From Occultella gossypii (GTDB lineage: Bacteria; Actinomycetota; Actinomycetes; Actinomycetales; Beutenbergiaceae): 64,000 nucleotides of DNA. The stretch spans positions 186,001 through 250,000 of the forward strand of contig NZ_JAGSHT010000012.1 of assembly GCF_019947135.1 (NCBI RefSeq). Direction: 5' to 3'. Within the stretch, counting starts at the first letter, position 1. Each line of letters begins with the position of its first letter. Under the pieces are notes generated by a model. That model was not told where the DNA came from. It did not search any database and saw nothing but the letters and a program-made list of their open reading frames with translations. The position numbers and the translations under genes were made by a program. Positions 36,642 to 46,113 of this stretch are shown here, piece by piece.

Positions 36642-37091
36642 ATGACGAAGCTCATTCTCACCCACGAGGTCACCGGCCTCGGCGCTCCCGGCGACGTGAT
36701 CGAGGTCAAGGACGGGTACGCCCGCAACTACCTCCTCCCGCGCGGTCTGGCCACCGGCTGGACCAAGGGTGCGCAGAAGCAGATCGACCAGATCCAGGCG
36801 GCTCGTCGCAAGCGCGAGATCTCGACCATCGAGGACGCCCGCGCGGTTCGTGACTCGCTGCAGTCGAAGCCGGTCGTCGTGAAGGTCCGTGCCGGCAAGG
36901 GCGACCGGCTCTTCGGTGCGGTCACCACCACGGACATCGCTGCGGCCATCGCAGCCGTCGGTGGCCCGGCCGTGGACCGCCGCAAGGTCGAGATCGGTAA
37001 CCCGATCAAGTCCCTCGGTACCCACTCCGTCAAGGTCCGTCTGCACACGGACGTCTCCGCGACGGTGGACATCCAGGTCGTCCCGGCCTGA
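36642..37091 (+). CDS. rplI: Large ribosomal subunit protein bL9
   Basis: A 149-residue bL9 with the N-terminal domain [36 protein letters not shown], a central connecting helix (about 40-75) and a C-terminal RNA-binding domain ([20 protein letters not shown]). It ends the operon; a very strong hairpin follows. Confidence 0.97.
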   Translation: MTKLILTHEVTGLGAPGDVIEVKDGYARNYLLPRGLATGWTKGAQKQIDQIQAARRKREISTIEDARAVRDSLQSKPVVVKVRAGKGDRLFGAVTTTDIAAAIAAVGGPAVDRRKVEIGNPIKSLGTHSVKVRLHTDVSATVDIQVVPA

Positions 37092-37112
37092 CGTAGTCCC
37101 CCCAGTAGTACC

Positions 37113-37148
37113 CGCGAGGGCCCGGCGTTGCGACGCCGGGCCCTCGCG
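37113..37148 (+). terminator. Strong terminator after rplI
   Basis: A perfect 16-bp GC-rich stem (cgcgagggcccggcgt / acgccgggccctcgcg) with a TGCG loop. It ends the ribosomal operon and marks the border to the injection-system cluster; the PAAR gene converges on it. Confidence 0.85.
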
Positions 37149-37212
37149 TGCATCTCCGGGCCCGACGGCGGAGGGTCCCGTTGGGTGGGTCGGGTCGAGT
37201 AGGCGCAGGTGC

Positions 37213-37524
37213 TCAGCCGCCGATGATGACCGTTGGGCAGCCGGGCCCGGGGGCGATGGGTTGCCCGTGCATGGTCAGGTCGCCCAGGCGGGCGGCGGGG
37301 AAGTTGCCGATCATCACGGTCGCCGAGCCCATGGCGATCCCGTTCGGCGCGGGGGAGACGCAGGCGACCCCGCCGGGAAGGTTGTTCGCGACGGCCGCGG
37401 GCAGGCCGCCGATGAGCACCGTCGGCACCGTGGCGGCCGGCGTGATCGGGCCGCCCACGTGCGGCTTCGGGCCGTCAAAGAGGGAGCAGAGGGCCATGTC
37501 ACCGGCCCGTAGCGCGGGTCCCAT
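37213..37524 (-). CDS. PAAR-domain tip protein of the injection system (Pvc10-like)
   Basis: A 103-residue PAAR protein that caps the spike and may carry cargo. The repeated PAAR pattern is clear: GDMALCSLFDGPKPHVGGPITPAATVPTVLIGGLPAAVANN, then ATVMIGNFPAARLGDLTMHGQPIAPGPGCPTVIIGG, with the His and Cys residues that bind the tip metal. A GTG two codons upstream (37530) is an alternative start. It is transcribed away from the main structural operon, 17 nt after the membrane-protein gene, an unusual place for a tip gene. Confidence 0.9.
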   Translation of the reverse strand: MGPALRAGDMALCSLFDGPKPHVGGPITPAATVPTVLIGGLPAAVANNLPGGVACVSPAPNGIAMGSATVMIGNFPAARLGDLTMHGQPIAPGPGCPTVIIGG

Positions 37525-37541
37525 GGGCACGGCGCCGCCGC

Positions 37542-38867
37542 CTAGGGTGCGGCCGGCGGGGCGGGCGTGGCGTTCGTGCCGCCGATCAGGACGGCAGTGT
37601 CGCAGGTGGTCGGCGGGTCGACGGCGGGCGGCGCCCCCACCTGACTGCACGTGACCGTCACGACCAGAGTTTCGCCGTCGGCCACCACGAGCGGAGACTG
37701 GAAGTGGAAGTCGACCGTGCGGAAGTTCTCCAGGGCGAGGTCGAAGACGATCGTCTCCCCGTGCCGCACGACCACCCGGCCGAAGTCGCCCTGCGGGTTC
37801 GAGAAGACCCAGTCGGTGACCCGGAGCGTGGTGTCCTCCGGCACGGTGTGCGAGGTCGTGGCCGTGGCGCCCTGCCCGGTGTCGACCTGGAGCCGGAGGC
37901 TCGTCGGGACCACGATCTCGGAACCGCCGAGGATGTTCGTGACCGCGTCCTCGACCTCGACGACGCGCTCCTCGGCCGCGGCGGCGGAGTTCCCGGCCGT
38001 CTCCGCGGCGGTCTGCGCACCGGCGGCGGCCTCCTGGGCCTGTACCGCTGCCTGCTGGGCCTGTTCGGCGGCCTCGACCGCCTCCTGGCGTTCCTCGGCG
38101 ACGGCGGCCTGCGCGGCGGACTCGATGGTCGGGCGCAGCACGGTGAACCAGAGCAGCGCCAGCAGGGCGAGCAGCGCCAGCAGGGCGAGCAGCGCCTTGA
38201 AGAACCACTTCGGCAGCATCGCCGTCTGTACGTGTGAGCCGTCCAGGGCCACCGGGGTGGTGGCATCCGCGGCGGCGGACACGACGAACGGGTGGGTCAC
38301 GTCCGGCCCGCGCCAGAACGACTTGACCGGCCTGACGTGTACCTTCGCGAAGGCTGCCTGACCCGGCTCGACCACCAGTTGCGGCGGCTGGATCTTGAAC
38401 GTCAGCTGGGACTTGTCGTCGGCGCCGGCGAGATTCACCGTGACCGGCACGTTGCCCCGGTTGTCGACGGCGACCTGATGCGTCGCGCCGCGGCGCCCGT
38501 GTGAGGAGCGGGGCACCAGCTCGGCGGTCGTGTCCAGGTACGGCAGCACCTCGACGACGCCCTCGGGGATCACCGCCTCCTCGGGGTGCTCCATCGGCAC
38601 CACGCGCACGCCGAAGTCGAACGAGCCGGCCGGGACCGTTCCGTCCTTCGGTGGGCGGAACGTGATGGAGGCCGTGGTGGAGGTGTCCGGGTAGAGCCCG
38701 TCGATCTGGGCGGGCTCCACGGTCGCCCAGGCGCCGGGGGTGCCGAGCACCTCGATCCGGTAGCCCTCCACGATCGTGCCGGTGTTGCGGATGCTCAGCG
38801 GCACCACGGCCTCCGAGCCGGCGGCCAGCCGCAGGCTCGTGGAGTCGAGTTTCGCCAAGGTCGTCAT
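37542..38867 (-). CDS. Single-pass membrane protein with Ig-like and coiled-coil regions
   Basis: A 441-residue protein without signal peptide. Residues about 1-215 form two Ig/NEW3-like beta domains (LRLAAGSEAVVPLSIRNTGTIVEGYRIEVLG; HQVAVDNRGNVPVTVNLAG). A Leu/Ala helix (about 220-242) follows basic LPKWFFK, so the N-terminus should be cytoplasmic and the C-terminus outside. Next comes an Ala/Glu/Gln coiled coil (about 248-315) and a beta-rich end (about 325-430). I infer a membrane receptor or anchor for the contractile particle, because it shares a transcript with the PAAR gene. No experimental homologue is known to me. Confidence 0.7.
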   Translation of the reverse strand: MTTLAKLDSTSLRLAAGSEAVVPLSIRNTGTIVEGYRIEVLGTPGAWATVEPAQIDGLYPDTSTTASITFRPPKDGTVPAGSFDFGVRVVPMEHPEEAVIPEGVVEVLPYLDTTAELVPRSSHGRRGATHQVAVDNRGNVPVTVNLAGADDKSQLTFKIQPPQLVVEPGQAAFAKVHVRPVKSFWRGPDVTHPFVVSAAADATTPVALDGSHVQTAMLPKWFFKALLALLALLALLALLWFTVLRPTIESAAQAAVAEERQEAVEAAEQAQQAAVQAQEAAAGAQTAAETAGNSAAAAEERVVEVEDAVTNILGGSEIVVPTSLRLQVDTGQGATATTSHTVPEDTTLRVTDWVFSNPQGDFGRVVVRHGETIVFDLALENFRTVDFHFQSPLVVADGETLVVTVTCSQVGAPPAVDPPTTCDTAVLIGGTNATPAPPAAP

Positions 38868-38984
38868 GTCGTCGACGGTATTCCCGCAGGGGCTTCGCGG
38901 GACCGCCCGGGAGGCGGGCCATGCGGGCAACGCTGCTGCCCGGTGAGTCAGCGTTGATTGCACGATCAGTGCGCTGAGCACACT

Positions 38985-38998
38985 GGTGCCCGAGCACC
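38985..38998. promoter_or_regulatory. Cluster motif copy F (between divergent units)
   Basis: ggtgcccgagcacc: arms GGTGC/GCACC around ccga. It lies between the divergent membrane-protein and LuxR genes and shares GGTGCCCGA with other gaps in the cluster. Confidence 0.4.
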
Positions 38999-39021
38999 CG
39001 GGATCAGAGATCGGGTGGGGG

Positions 39022-39660
39022 ATGGGACAACTGGACATGGAACGCGTAGAAGTGTGGGTGAGTGCCCGCGATCCGATCTCGGAGGCGGGCGTGGTCAGTG
39101 CGCTCCGGCCTCGACCCGAGGTTCGGGTCCTGCGGTCGGATGAGGCGGATGACGCGCGGGTGGTCGTGGTCGTCACGGACGCCGTCGACGAGGAGGCGCT
39201 CCGGACGATCCGGGTGGTGCACCGTCGTGGACTGAGCAGGCCGGTCCTGGTGGCCGGCACCCTGGACGGCTCGGACGTGGTCACGTCGGTGGAGGCCGGA
39301 GCAGTGGGTCTGGTGCGTCGCAGCGAGGCGACGCCGGACCGGCTGATCCAGGTGATCACCGGCGCCGCTGTCGGGGAGGGCAGCGTGCCGCCGGATCTGC
39401 TCGGGCGGCTGCTCGATCAGGTGGGGACGCTGCAACGGCAGGTGCTGCGTCCCCGGGGGCTGACCTTCACCGGTCTGGCGACCCGGGAGATCGAGGTGCT
39501 GCGGTTGATCGCGGACGGGTTGGACACGGCGGAGATCGCTCAGCACCTGGCCTACTCCGAGCGCACCGTGAAGAACGTGCTGCACGACGTCACGACCCGG
39601 CTCCAGCTACGGAACCGGTCGCACGCCGTCGCCTATGCGCTGCGCGAAGGCCTGATCTAG
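39022..39660 (+). CDS. LuxR/NarL-type response-regulator-like protein
   Basis: A 212-residue regulator. The C-terminal HTH (about 148-212) is clear: LATREIEVLRLIADGLDTAEIAQHLAYSERTVKNVLHDVTTRLQLRNRSHAVAYALREGLI. The N-terminal domain looks like a receiver fold (VEVWVSARDPISEAGVVSAL; VVVVVTDAV) but lacks the usual acidic pair at its start, so it may not be phosphorylated. No sensor kinase is adjacent. As the first gene on the plus strand of the cluster it is the natural candidate for controlling it. ATG 39037 is an alternative start. Confidence 0.85.
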   Translation: MGQLDMERVEVWVSARDPISEAGVVSALRPRPEVRVLRSDEADDARVVVVVTDAVDEEALRTIRVVHRRGLSRPVLVAGTLDGSDVVTSVEAGAVGLVRRSEATPDRLIQVITGAAVGEGSVPPDLLGRLLDQVGTLQRQVLRPRGLTFTGLATREIEVLRLIADGLDTAEIAQHLAYSERTVKNVLHDVTTRLQLRNRSHAVAYALREGLI

Positions 39661-39681
39661 GCGGACTCGGCGGGCGCGGGT

Positions 39682-39701
39682 GCCTGCCCGATCGGGCAGG
39701 C
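39682..39701. promoter_or_regulatory. Perfect 20-bp palindrome after luxR (cluster motif copy A)
   Basis: gcctgcccgatcgggcaggc, a perfect palindrome 21 nt after the LuxR stop. It may form an 8-bp hairpin with a GATC loop (terminator) or be an operator; the core tgcccgatcgggca recurs in the cluster. Confidence 0.45.
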
Positions 39702-39745
39702 GCCGCTGCCTGCGGGGCGGGCCCGGTGCCGCTGACGTGGGCGGG

Positions 39746-39759
39746 CCGATCGGGCACCG
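39746..39759 (-). promoter_or_regulatory. Cluster motif copy B before the TolB-like gene
   Basis: On the minus strand this reads cggtgcccgatcgg, identical over 14 nt to copy C before the DUF4157 gene. It is 64 nt upstream of the TolB-like start. Confidence 0.4.
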
Positions 39760-39823
39760 TGGGGTTCGATGCGGCGATCGGCCTGTCCCCGAGTAGGACG
39801 AGCCGGATTCAGGGAAGAGGGAC

Positions 39824-42800
39824 ATGGCACGCACGTTGGCGGTGACCGCGGCGCTGGGGCTGCTCGCCCCGGCCGCCGTCGCGGCCGTGCCGATGCCCCC
39901 GATCACCGCGGACCTGCCGGCGCCGGACGCGGCGTCCACGCGGGTCGCCTTCACCGAGCGTGGTGGTGGGCTCGGCCAGGCGGCGTGGAGCGTCGGCACG
40001 GCCGGGAGCCTGCCCGACTCGGACGTGGAGCGCCTGTCCGGGCGCGAGGGCGACAGCGAGTATTCGGTGGTCTACGTACCGTCGGCCGAGCAGGCCGTCT
40101 CGTCCTTCGTGCGCACCGACGAGTCCGGCGTCGGTGACGTGTACGTCCAGGTGGTGGGCACCGACGCACCCGTGCGAATCACCTGTGACGACGCGCGCGT
40201 CTCGCATCCGGTGGTCTCCCCGAACGGTCAACTGGTCGCGTACGCGACCAGCGTGGACGACGGGCCGTGGCGGATTGCGGTGGCGTCCATCGGGGATCCA
40301 CCGTGCGAGGGCGGCATGGTCGAGGAGGTCCCGGGCGGTGACGGGGACGATCTATGGCCATCGTGGTTGCCCAGCCTCGAGTCCAACGACCTCGTGTTCT
40401 CCTCCACCCGGGACGACCCGCTCGGCGACATCTACCTGGCCAACCTCGGCTCGAAGCCTGCGTTGTGGCGGATCACGTCCGATCCGGCCGCGGACACCCA
40501 GCCATCGGTCGGGGCTGTCGGGAACGGCGTCGCACTTGCATTTGCCACCACCCGGTACCGAGCCGATGGCTCAGTCGCCCTGGTGGATCTCTTCGCCGCC
40601 TCACCGGAGGAACTCGAGGACCAGGGGGAGATCTTCGACCCCTGGTCGCCATTCTCCTTCGCTGGCGTCCAGGGCAGCGAACCCGCTTGGGGCCTGACAC
40701 AAGGGGAATGGCCATCGGACGCGGTGCTCCTGATCACCAGCACCAGCCTCGGACCGTACGGGGACATCATCGACGCCTCGGTCAGTTACGGCGGCGAGGG
40801 GGTCGGCGCCCAGCGGTTCGACTTCGAGTACCAGGGGTGGACGTTCGGCGATCCCCTTGTGCCCAACGCGGAGTCGCATGCAGCCTGGACGGATCCACCG
40901 GCGGGTGGCTCGGGGCCGCCGGAGATCGATACCGTCGTGACAGCGTCGATGGGCTCAGCCGACTCGAACCTCGGCGACGTGGACGCGCGCACAGGGAGCG
41001 GTCGACGGGTGTCGACGGCGTCGATCCCGGACGCGGACGATGCCGACCCGGCGTACTCGCCGGACGGCTCCTGGCTCGTGTTCAGTTCGGAGGCGGTCAC
41101 CGAGGACGGCCGCACCGGGAGCCGTCTCATGCTCGCAGCGGCGGACGGCAGCGTGACGTACCCGCTCAACTACGCCTGGGATCCCGGCGAGCCCGTACCG
41201 CCAGGGACGGAGTTCCCAGGAGACCTTCGGGTTGCCCAGGACATCAACCCGACGTGGTCACCCGACGGCACCCGGATCGCATTCGAACGCCTGCGCCATC
41301 TCGGGGAGGAGTACGACCGGCAGGTCCTCGTGGCCGACTTCGTCCCCGGCGCGGGTGGTCCGGGGATCCCCGTGGCGACGACCACCCCGGTCACGGATAC
41401 TTCCGCGGAGTGGTACGTCGGTGAGCCCGACTGGTCGCCGGACGGCCGGTACCTGGTGGGTACCAGTGGAATGGGGCTCGTCCTGATCGATCCAGAGACC
41501 ACCGACCCCGCGAACTCGGCGATACCGCTCCTCCACTACCCGGAGGGCTGCCTGCCGGAATCGTGTTCACCCTCCACGATCGAGGGCCGGGCGCCGACGT
41601 GGTCACCGGACGGGACCACGATCGCTGTCGCCGATGCCTACATCCCGACGAACATGTCCAGCGCGGCGATCGCGGCGGTCTCGGTGCCGTTCGATGTGCG
41701 TGGCGGCATCGCGCTCATCACGTTGGATCCGGAGGACCCAACCGCGCCGTTCATCGACGCCGTCCCTGTTGTTGGGTTCGACGACGAGGGCGTCCCAACC
41801 GCGAGCCGCTTGGAACTGTCGGCGGCGACCGATCCCGCCTGGTCCTCGGACGGCTCCGAGATCTACCTCGCCGGTAAGCCCGCCGGGCTCGCGGACGACT
41901 GGGGAATCTACGCGGTCCGCCCAGACGGTGAGGGCCTGCGCGAAGTCGCCCAGGGTCCCGGACCGGAGACGGAGCCGACCGTCCAGCCAGACGTGGACCT
42001 GTCCCTGACGATGGCGGCGAGCCCGAACGTGGTGCCGGTCGGCGGCGCCAGCGAGCTCACCCTCACGGTGCGCAACGAGGGCCAACGCCCCGTCGGCACC
42101 TACCGGGTGCTGCTGGAGGTGCCGGCGGAGCTGCAGTTGGGTGAGCCTCCGCCCGGCTGCACGCTCGACGACCTGATCCTCACGTGTCTGCCGACCGAGC
42201 CGATCGGCCCGCTCGGCGTGAGCATCCTGACCCTCACCGTGCTCGGGCGCGTGCCGGGCACCACCGCGGAGGTCACCGCCGTGGTGCTGCCCGGCGGACC
42301 GGACCGGGACGCCGGCAACAACCGCGCCGCAACCTCGATCACCATCACTGGCAGCAGCGACCAGCAGACCGACCTCGACCTGACCCTCGCGGTGAGTCCC
42401 CCGACCGGGTACGTCGGTGGCCAACCGATGATCGCCAGGATCACGGTCACGAACAACGGGCCCGCGGCGATCACGAGTGCCACCGTCACGACCGGGTTCC
42501 CGGCCGGTGTGGTCCCGACCGCCCTGAACATCTCGTCCACGGCCCCGGACGATCTCGCGCCACCGGTGGACCTGACGGACCCCGCGACCGTGGCGTGCCT
42601 GACCGGAGCCGGGTCCTGCCCGATCGGCCCGCTCCTGATCGGCGACTCCGTCGTGCTGGAGGCGAGTCTGCTCCCGGTCGGGCCCGAAGGGACCGGCCAG
42701 CTCACCGCAACCGTGGCGCTGGAGGCGACCGCGGCGCATGTGGACGTGGACCCCACGAACGATGCGGCCACTGCCGTCGTGAGTGTCCTTCAGCCGGAGA

Positions 42801-43099
42801 TCCGGTTGCTGCCGTCGGTGGCCCGCCCCGGTGACGCGGTCCTGGCCTACGGTGAGGACTTCCCGCCGGGGCAGGCGGTGATGCTGACCTGGAGCCAGGG
42901 CATCACGGTCAATCCGGGACCGTACGTGGTCAGTGCGGAGGGCCGGCTGGTCATCCCGCTGGTGCTCGTCTCCCGCGACCTCCTCGGGGAGCGGGACGTC
43001 ATCGCGACCTCGCCGGCCGGCGCGTTCGGCGAGGTCCGCGGCCCGCTGCTGGTGGTCGCACGGTCCATCCAGGCACCCAACTTCCTGTTCAGGGGCTGA
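39824..43099 (+). CDS. Secreted TolB-like beta-propeller protein with DUF11 repeats
   Basis: A 1091-residue exported protein. A short signal peptide (MARTLAVTAALGLLAPAAVA) leads to many PD40 propeller repeats across about 40-710 (for example INPTWSPDGTRIAFER, EPDWSPDGRYLVG, APTWSPDGTTIAVAD, DPAWSSDGSEIYLAG). Two CARDB/DUF11-type Ig modules follow (about 725-990; LTVRNEGQRPVGTYRVLLEVP; ITVTNNGPAAITSATV), then an IPT-like end. There is no sortase motif. It starts the long plus-strand operon of the injection system, yet would lie outside the cytoplasm, so it may form a cell-surface or target-binding part. The job is inferred. Confidence 0.8.
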   Translation: MARTLAVTAALGLLAPAAVAAVPMPPITADLPAPDAASTRVAFTERGGGLGQAAWSVGTAGSLPDSDVERLSGREGDSEYSVVYVPSAEQAVSSFVRTDESGVGDVYVQVVGTDAPVRITCDDARVSHPVVSPNGQLVAYATSVDDGPWRIAVASIGDPPCEGGMVEEVPGGDGDDLWPSWLPSLESNDLVFSSTRDDPLGDIYLANLGSKPALWRITSDPAADTQPSVGAVGNGVALAFATTRYRADGSVALVDLFAASPEELEDQGEIFDPWSPFSFAGVQGSEPAWGLTQGEWPSDAVLLITSTSLGPYGDIIDASVSYGGEGVGAQRFDFEYQGWTFGDPLVPNAESHAAWTDPPAGGSGPPEIDTVVTASMGSADSNLGDVDARTGSGRRVSTASIPDADDADPAYSPDGSWLVFSSEAVTEDGRTGSRLMLAAADGSVTYPLNYAWDPGEPVPPGTEFPGDLRVAQDINPTWSPDGTRIAFERLRHLGEEYDRQVLVADFVPGAGGPGIPVATTTPVTDTSAEWYVGEPDWSPDGRYLVGTSGMGLVLIDPETTDPANSAIPLLHYPEGCLPESCSPSTIEGRAPTWSPDGTTIAVADAYIPTNMSSAAIAAVSVPFDVRGGIALITLDPEDPTAPFIDAVPVVGFDDEGVPTASRLELSAATDPAWSSDGSEIYLAGKPAGLADDWGIYAVRPDGEGLREVAQGPGPETEPTVQPDVDLSLTMAASPNVVPVGGASELTLTVRNEGQRPVGTYRVLLEVPAELQLGEPPPGCTLDDLILTCLPTEPIGPLGVSILTLTVLGRVPGTTAEVTAVVLPGGPDRDAGNNRAATSITITGSSDQQTDLDLTLAVSPPTGYVGGQPMIARITVTNNGPAAITSATVTTGFPAGVVPTALNISSTAPDDLAPPVDLTDPATVACLTGAGSCPIGPLLIGDSVVLEASLLPVGPEGTGQLTATVALEATAAHVDVDPTNDAATAVVSVLQPEIRLLPSVARPGDAVLAYGEDFPPGQAVMLTWSQGITVNPGPYVVSAEGRLVIPLVLVSRDLLGERDVIATSPAGAFGEVRGPLLVVARSIQAPNFLFRG

Positions 43100-43102
43100 G
43101 GC

Positions 43103-43783
43103 ATGATCACCGAGGTGGACACCGCCCTGCGCGCCATGGTGCGTGCGGCGCTCGGCGGCGCCGAGGCGGACGTGGTCCTCGACGCGCCGACGACCGAGTG
43201 GGCAGCGCGGCGCAACGCCCCGACGGTCAACCTCTACCTCTACGACCTGCGCGAGGACCTCCGCCGGCGGACGAGAGGAATCATCGAGACGCGGACGCCG
43301 GAAGGGGTCACCCGGTCCCACCCGCCGCGGTACTTCCGCATGTCCTACCTCGTCACGGCCTGGACGCAGCGGCCCGAGGACGAGCACCGGCTGCTCGAGG
43401 TGGTGCTCGCCCACCTCGTCCAGCACGAGGTCCTCCCGGACCATGAACTGCCGCTCCCGCCGGGTGCGGACCCGCTCATCCAGCTGCTCGTCGGTCTGCC
43501 GCCCCCGGAGGACCGTGGCTTCGCCGACGTGTGGAGCGCGCTCGGTGGGGAGCTGAAGCCGTCGATCGACGTGGTCGTGGTGGCGCCGCTCGCGGTACAG
43601 CCGGGCGAGGCGGCCGGCCCGCCCGTGCGCGAACCGCTCGTCCTCGATGCGCGGGACGTGCTGCCCGACGGCGGAGCGGACGTCGGGCGGAGCAAGCACA
43701 GTCCGCCGCCGCGCACCGAGGCGACCGCGGCTGCCGGCGCGCAGGAATCGTCGCCGAAGGCCAGGGCGCGGCGGCGCCGGTGA
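43103..43783 (+). CDS. DUF4255 (Pvc16-like) tail-terminator protein
   Basis: A 226-residue protein of the DUF4255 family, which caps the upper end of the sheath-tube in contractile injection systems. Family marks: EVDTALRAMVRAALGG at the start, PTVNLYLYDLREDLRRR, PPRYFRMSYLVTAWTQRPEDEHRLLEVVLAHL. The last 45 residues are low in complexity and basic. It follows the TolB-like gene by 3 nt and its stop overlaps the ATPase start (GTGA). Confidence 0.92.
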   Translation: MITEVDTALRAMVRAALGGAEADVVLDAPTTEWAARRNAPTVNLYLYDLREDLRRRTRGIIETRTPEGVTRSHPPRYFRMSYLVTAWTQRPEDEHRLLEVVLAHLVQHEVLPDHELPLPPGADPLIQLLVGLPPPEDRGFADVWSALGGELKPSIDVVVVAPLAVQPGEAAGPPVREPLVLDARDVLPDGGADVGRSKHSPPPRTEATAAAGAQESSPKARARRRR

Positions 43784-46017
43784 CGACGACCCAGGACCCG
43801 GCCCGGGTCGAGTCGCCGCGGGCATCAGGCCCGACGGCCGATCCTGAACGGCTCCCGGCGGCGGGCGCGGGTGGGCCGGGCGACCGACCAGAGGGGGAGG
43901 CCAGCATCACGCACCTGCTCGGTCGACTCGGGGTGATCGAGGAGCGGATCCGCGGCCTCGTGACGCAGCGGCGGGCCCATGACCCGCAGCCCGACGATCC
44001 GTTCCGGGGGCTGTACCTCAGCGACGAGGCGGTCGAGGCGATTCTCGAGCGCCGCCCGGAACTGCCGCTCTCGACCACGGCATCCGCGCGCCTGACGGAC
44101 TGCGAGCGTACGGCGGACACTGCGCAACGGTCCGGGGCTCGGCTGCGCCTACGGGAGGTTGCGGACCGGTTCGGCCTCGATGCCCTCGACGTCGACCTGC
44201 TCCTGCTCGCGCTGGCCGCCGACGTCGACCCTCGGTTCGGGCAGCTCTTCGGCTACCTCAACGATGACGTGACCCGGCGGCGGCCGACCGTTGCGACGGC
44301 GCTGACGCTGTGTGGCCGGCCGCTCGGGTCCGGAGCGGCCCGGGCGCATCTCGTGCACGGACCGCTGATCAGCGGACGCCTGGTGCAGGTTGACGACGCC
44401 GACCAGCCGCTGCCGGTGCGGACCCTGCGGATACCGGATCGGGTGGCCGCTCATCTGCTCGGCGACGACAACCCGGACCCGGCGCTCGTCGGCGCCCTGG
44501 TGTCGGCCCCGGATGCCGTGTGGGGGGACGTGGGACCGGTGGCCCGAGCGCTCGCCGCGGGTGTGGACCTCATCCACGTGCGCGAGGCGGCCACGGGTTC
44601 GGGGCGGCTGCTCGCCATCGGTGCGCTGCGCGAGCTCGGTCGGGACGCCGTCGTGCTCGACCTGCAGCACCTGGCCGAAGGTCCGGAGCCGGCCGAACTC
44701 GTGGACCTGGCGGTGCGGGAGGCGATGCTCGGCGGGGCCGGACTGGTGGCCGGTCCCGTGGAGGCGCTCGGCGAGGTGCCGTCGGCGCGAATCGCGCTCA
44801 CCGGCCTGGCCGGGCGCCGCGGCCTGCCGGTACTGCTCGTCGGTACCGTCCCGTGGGACCCGGCGTGGGCGCCCCGGACGCCGTTGCTGGTCGATGCGCC
44901 GGCCAGTACCGATGCCGAACGTGCCCAGTTGTGGGCGCTCGCCCTGTCCGAACCGGGTGCTCCGGTGAACGCCGACGCTCCATCGGTCGCAGGCGACGCC
45001 GAGCCGGACGCCGACGCCACGTTCGAGGAGGAGGCGCTGGATGTCGCGGCAGCCACCTCGCAGTACCGGCTGAATCCCGAACAGGTGGTCCGGGCCGCGC
45101 GGGCGGCCCAGGTCCAGGCGCGGCTCGACGGCGGCCGGCTCGCGGCCGAGCACCTGCGCCGGGGTGCCCGGGCGGAGAACGGCACCGCGCTCGACCGGCT
45201 CGCCCGCCGGATCGAACCGGCCGTCGGCTGGGAGGACCTGGTGCTACCGTCGGCCACCCTGACCGGGCTGCGGGAACTGAGCCTGCGCGCGCGTCACCGC
45301 GAGCGCGTCCTCGGCGACTGGCGGATGCGGCCCGGTGGTGGCCGCGGACACGGGGTGGCCGCGCTGTTCGCCGGGGACTCCGGCACCGGGAAGACGATGT
45401 CCGCCGAGGTCGTCGCCGGGGACCTCGGCCTGGAGCTGTACGTCGTGGACCTGGCCACCGTGGTGGACAAGTACATCGGCGAGACGGAGAAGAACCTCGA
45501 ACGGATCTTCGCCGGCGCGGCCCGGATGAACGCCGTGCTGCTGTTCGACGAGGCGGACGCCGTCTTCGGCAAGCGTTCCGAGGTCAAGGACGCCCACGAC
45601 CGGTACGCGAACGTCGAGAGCGCCTACCTGCTCCAGCGCATCGAGAGCTTCGACGGCCTGCTCATCCTGACCACGAACCTGCGTGCCAACATCGACGACG
45701 CGTTCACCCGACGGCTCGACGTGCTCGTGGATTTCCCCCTGCCGGACCCCACCCACCGGCTCGCGCTCTGGGACCGCTGCCTCGGCACCGTGGTGCCCCG
45801 GGCGGACGACCTCGACCTAGCCTTCTGCGCGGACGCGTTCGCGCTCGCGGGCGGGGCCATCCGGTCCTCGGCGGTCACCGCCGCCTACCTCGCCGCCGCC
45901 GACGGCGCACCGCTGGGGATGGGCCATCTCGTCACCGCCGTCCAGCGTGAGTACCGCAAGATGGGGCGCCTGAGCCTACCCGCCGAGTTCGGTAGGTACT
46001 GGGACCTCATCGGCTGA
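43780..46017 (+). CDS. AAA+ ATPase of the injection system (Pvc15-like)
   Basis: A 745-residue protein. The N-terminal half carries the winged-helix/ATPase-like region usual for this family (LTDCERTADTAQRSGARLRLREVADRFGLDALDVDLLLLALAADVDPRFGQLFGYLND). The C-terminal AAA+ core has Walker A GDSGTGKT (532-539), Walker B VLLFDEADAVFGKRSEV (Asp590/Glu591) and a sensor region (GLLILTTNLRANIDDAFTRRLDVLVDFPLPD). Its role in particle assembly is conserved but its mechanism is unsettled. It overlaps the DUF4255 gene by 4 nt. A 199-nt gap follows, suggesting a new promoter. Confidence 0.94.
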   Translation: MTTTQDPARVESPRASGPTADPERLPAAGAGGPGDRPEGEASITHLLGRLGVIEERIRGLVTQRRAHDPQPDDPFRGLYLSDEAVEAILERRPELPLSTTASARLTDCERTADTAQRSGARLRLREVADRFGLDALDVDLLLLALAADVDPRFGQLFGYLNDDVTRRRPTVATALTLCGRPLGSGAARAHLVHGPLISGRLVQVDDADQPLPVRTLRIPDRVAAHLLGDDNPDPALVGALVSAPDAVWGDVGPVARALAAGVDLIHVREAATGSGRLLAIGALRELGRDAVVLDLQHLAEGPEPAELVDLAVREAMLGGAGLVAGPVEALGEVPSARIALTGLAGRRGLPVLLVGTVPWDPAWAPRTPLLVDAPASTDAERAQLWALALSEPGAPVNADAPSVAGDAEPDADATFEEEALDVAAATSQYRLNPEQVVRAARAAQVQARLDGGRLAAEHLRRGARAENGTALDRLARRIEPAVGWEDLVLPSATLTGLRELSLRARHRERVLGDWRMRPGGGRGHGVAALFAGDSGTGKTMSAEVVAGDLGLELYVVDLATVVDKYIGETEKNLERIFAGAARMNAVLLFDEADAVFGKRSEVKDAHDRYANVESAYLLQRIESFDGLLILTTNLRANIDDAFTRRLDVLVDFPLPDPTHRLALWDRCLGTVVPRADDLDLAFCADAFALAGGAIRSSAVTAAYLAAADGAPLGMGHLVTAVQREYRKMGRLSLPAEFGRYWDLIG

Positions 46018-46113
46018 TGCGTGCCGCGCCCGGCGTCCGCTGGACCCCGGTGCCCCAGCGGGCCGCCGACCGCGCTGAGCGACCCGGCCGGCCTGCCCGG
46101 ACGGTCCCCCCGC

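Noticed and set aside
41603-43825. 740-codon minus-strand frame across the TolB-like and DUF4255 genes
   Set aside because: It is a shadow of the real plus-strand genes; the composition is dominated by Arg, Gly, His and Asp.
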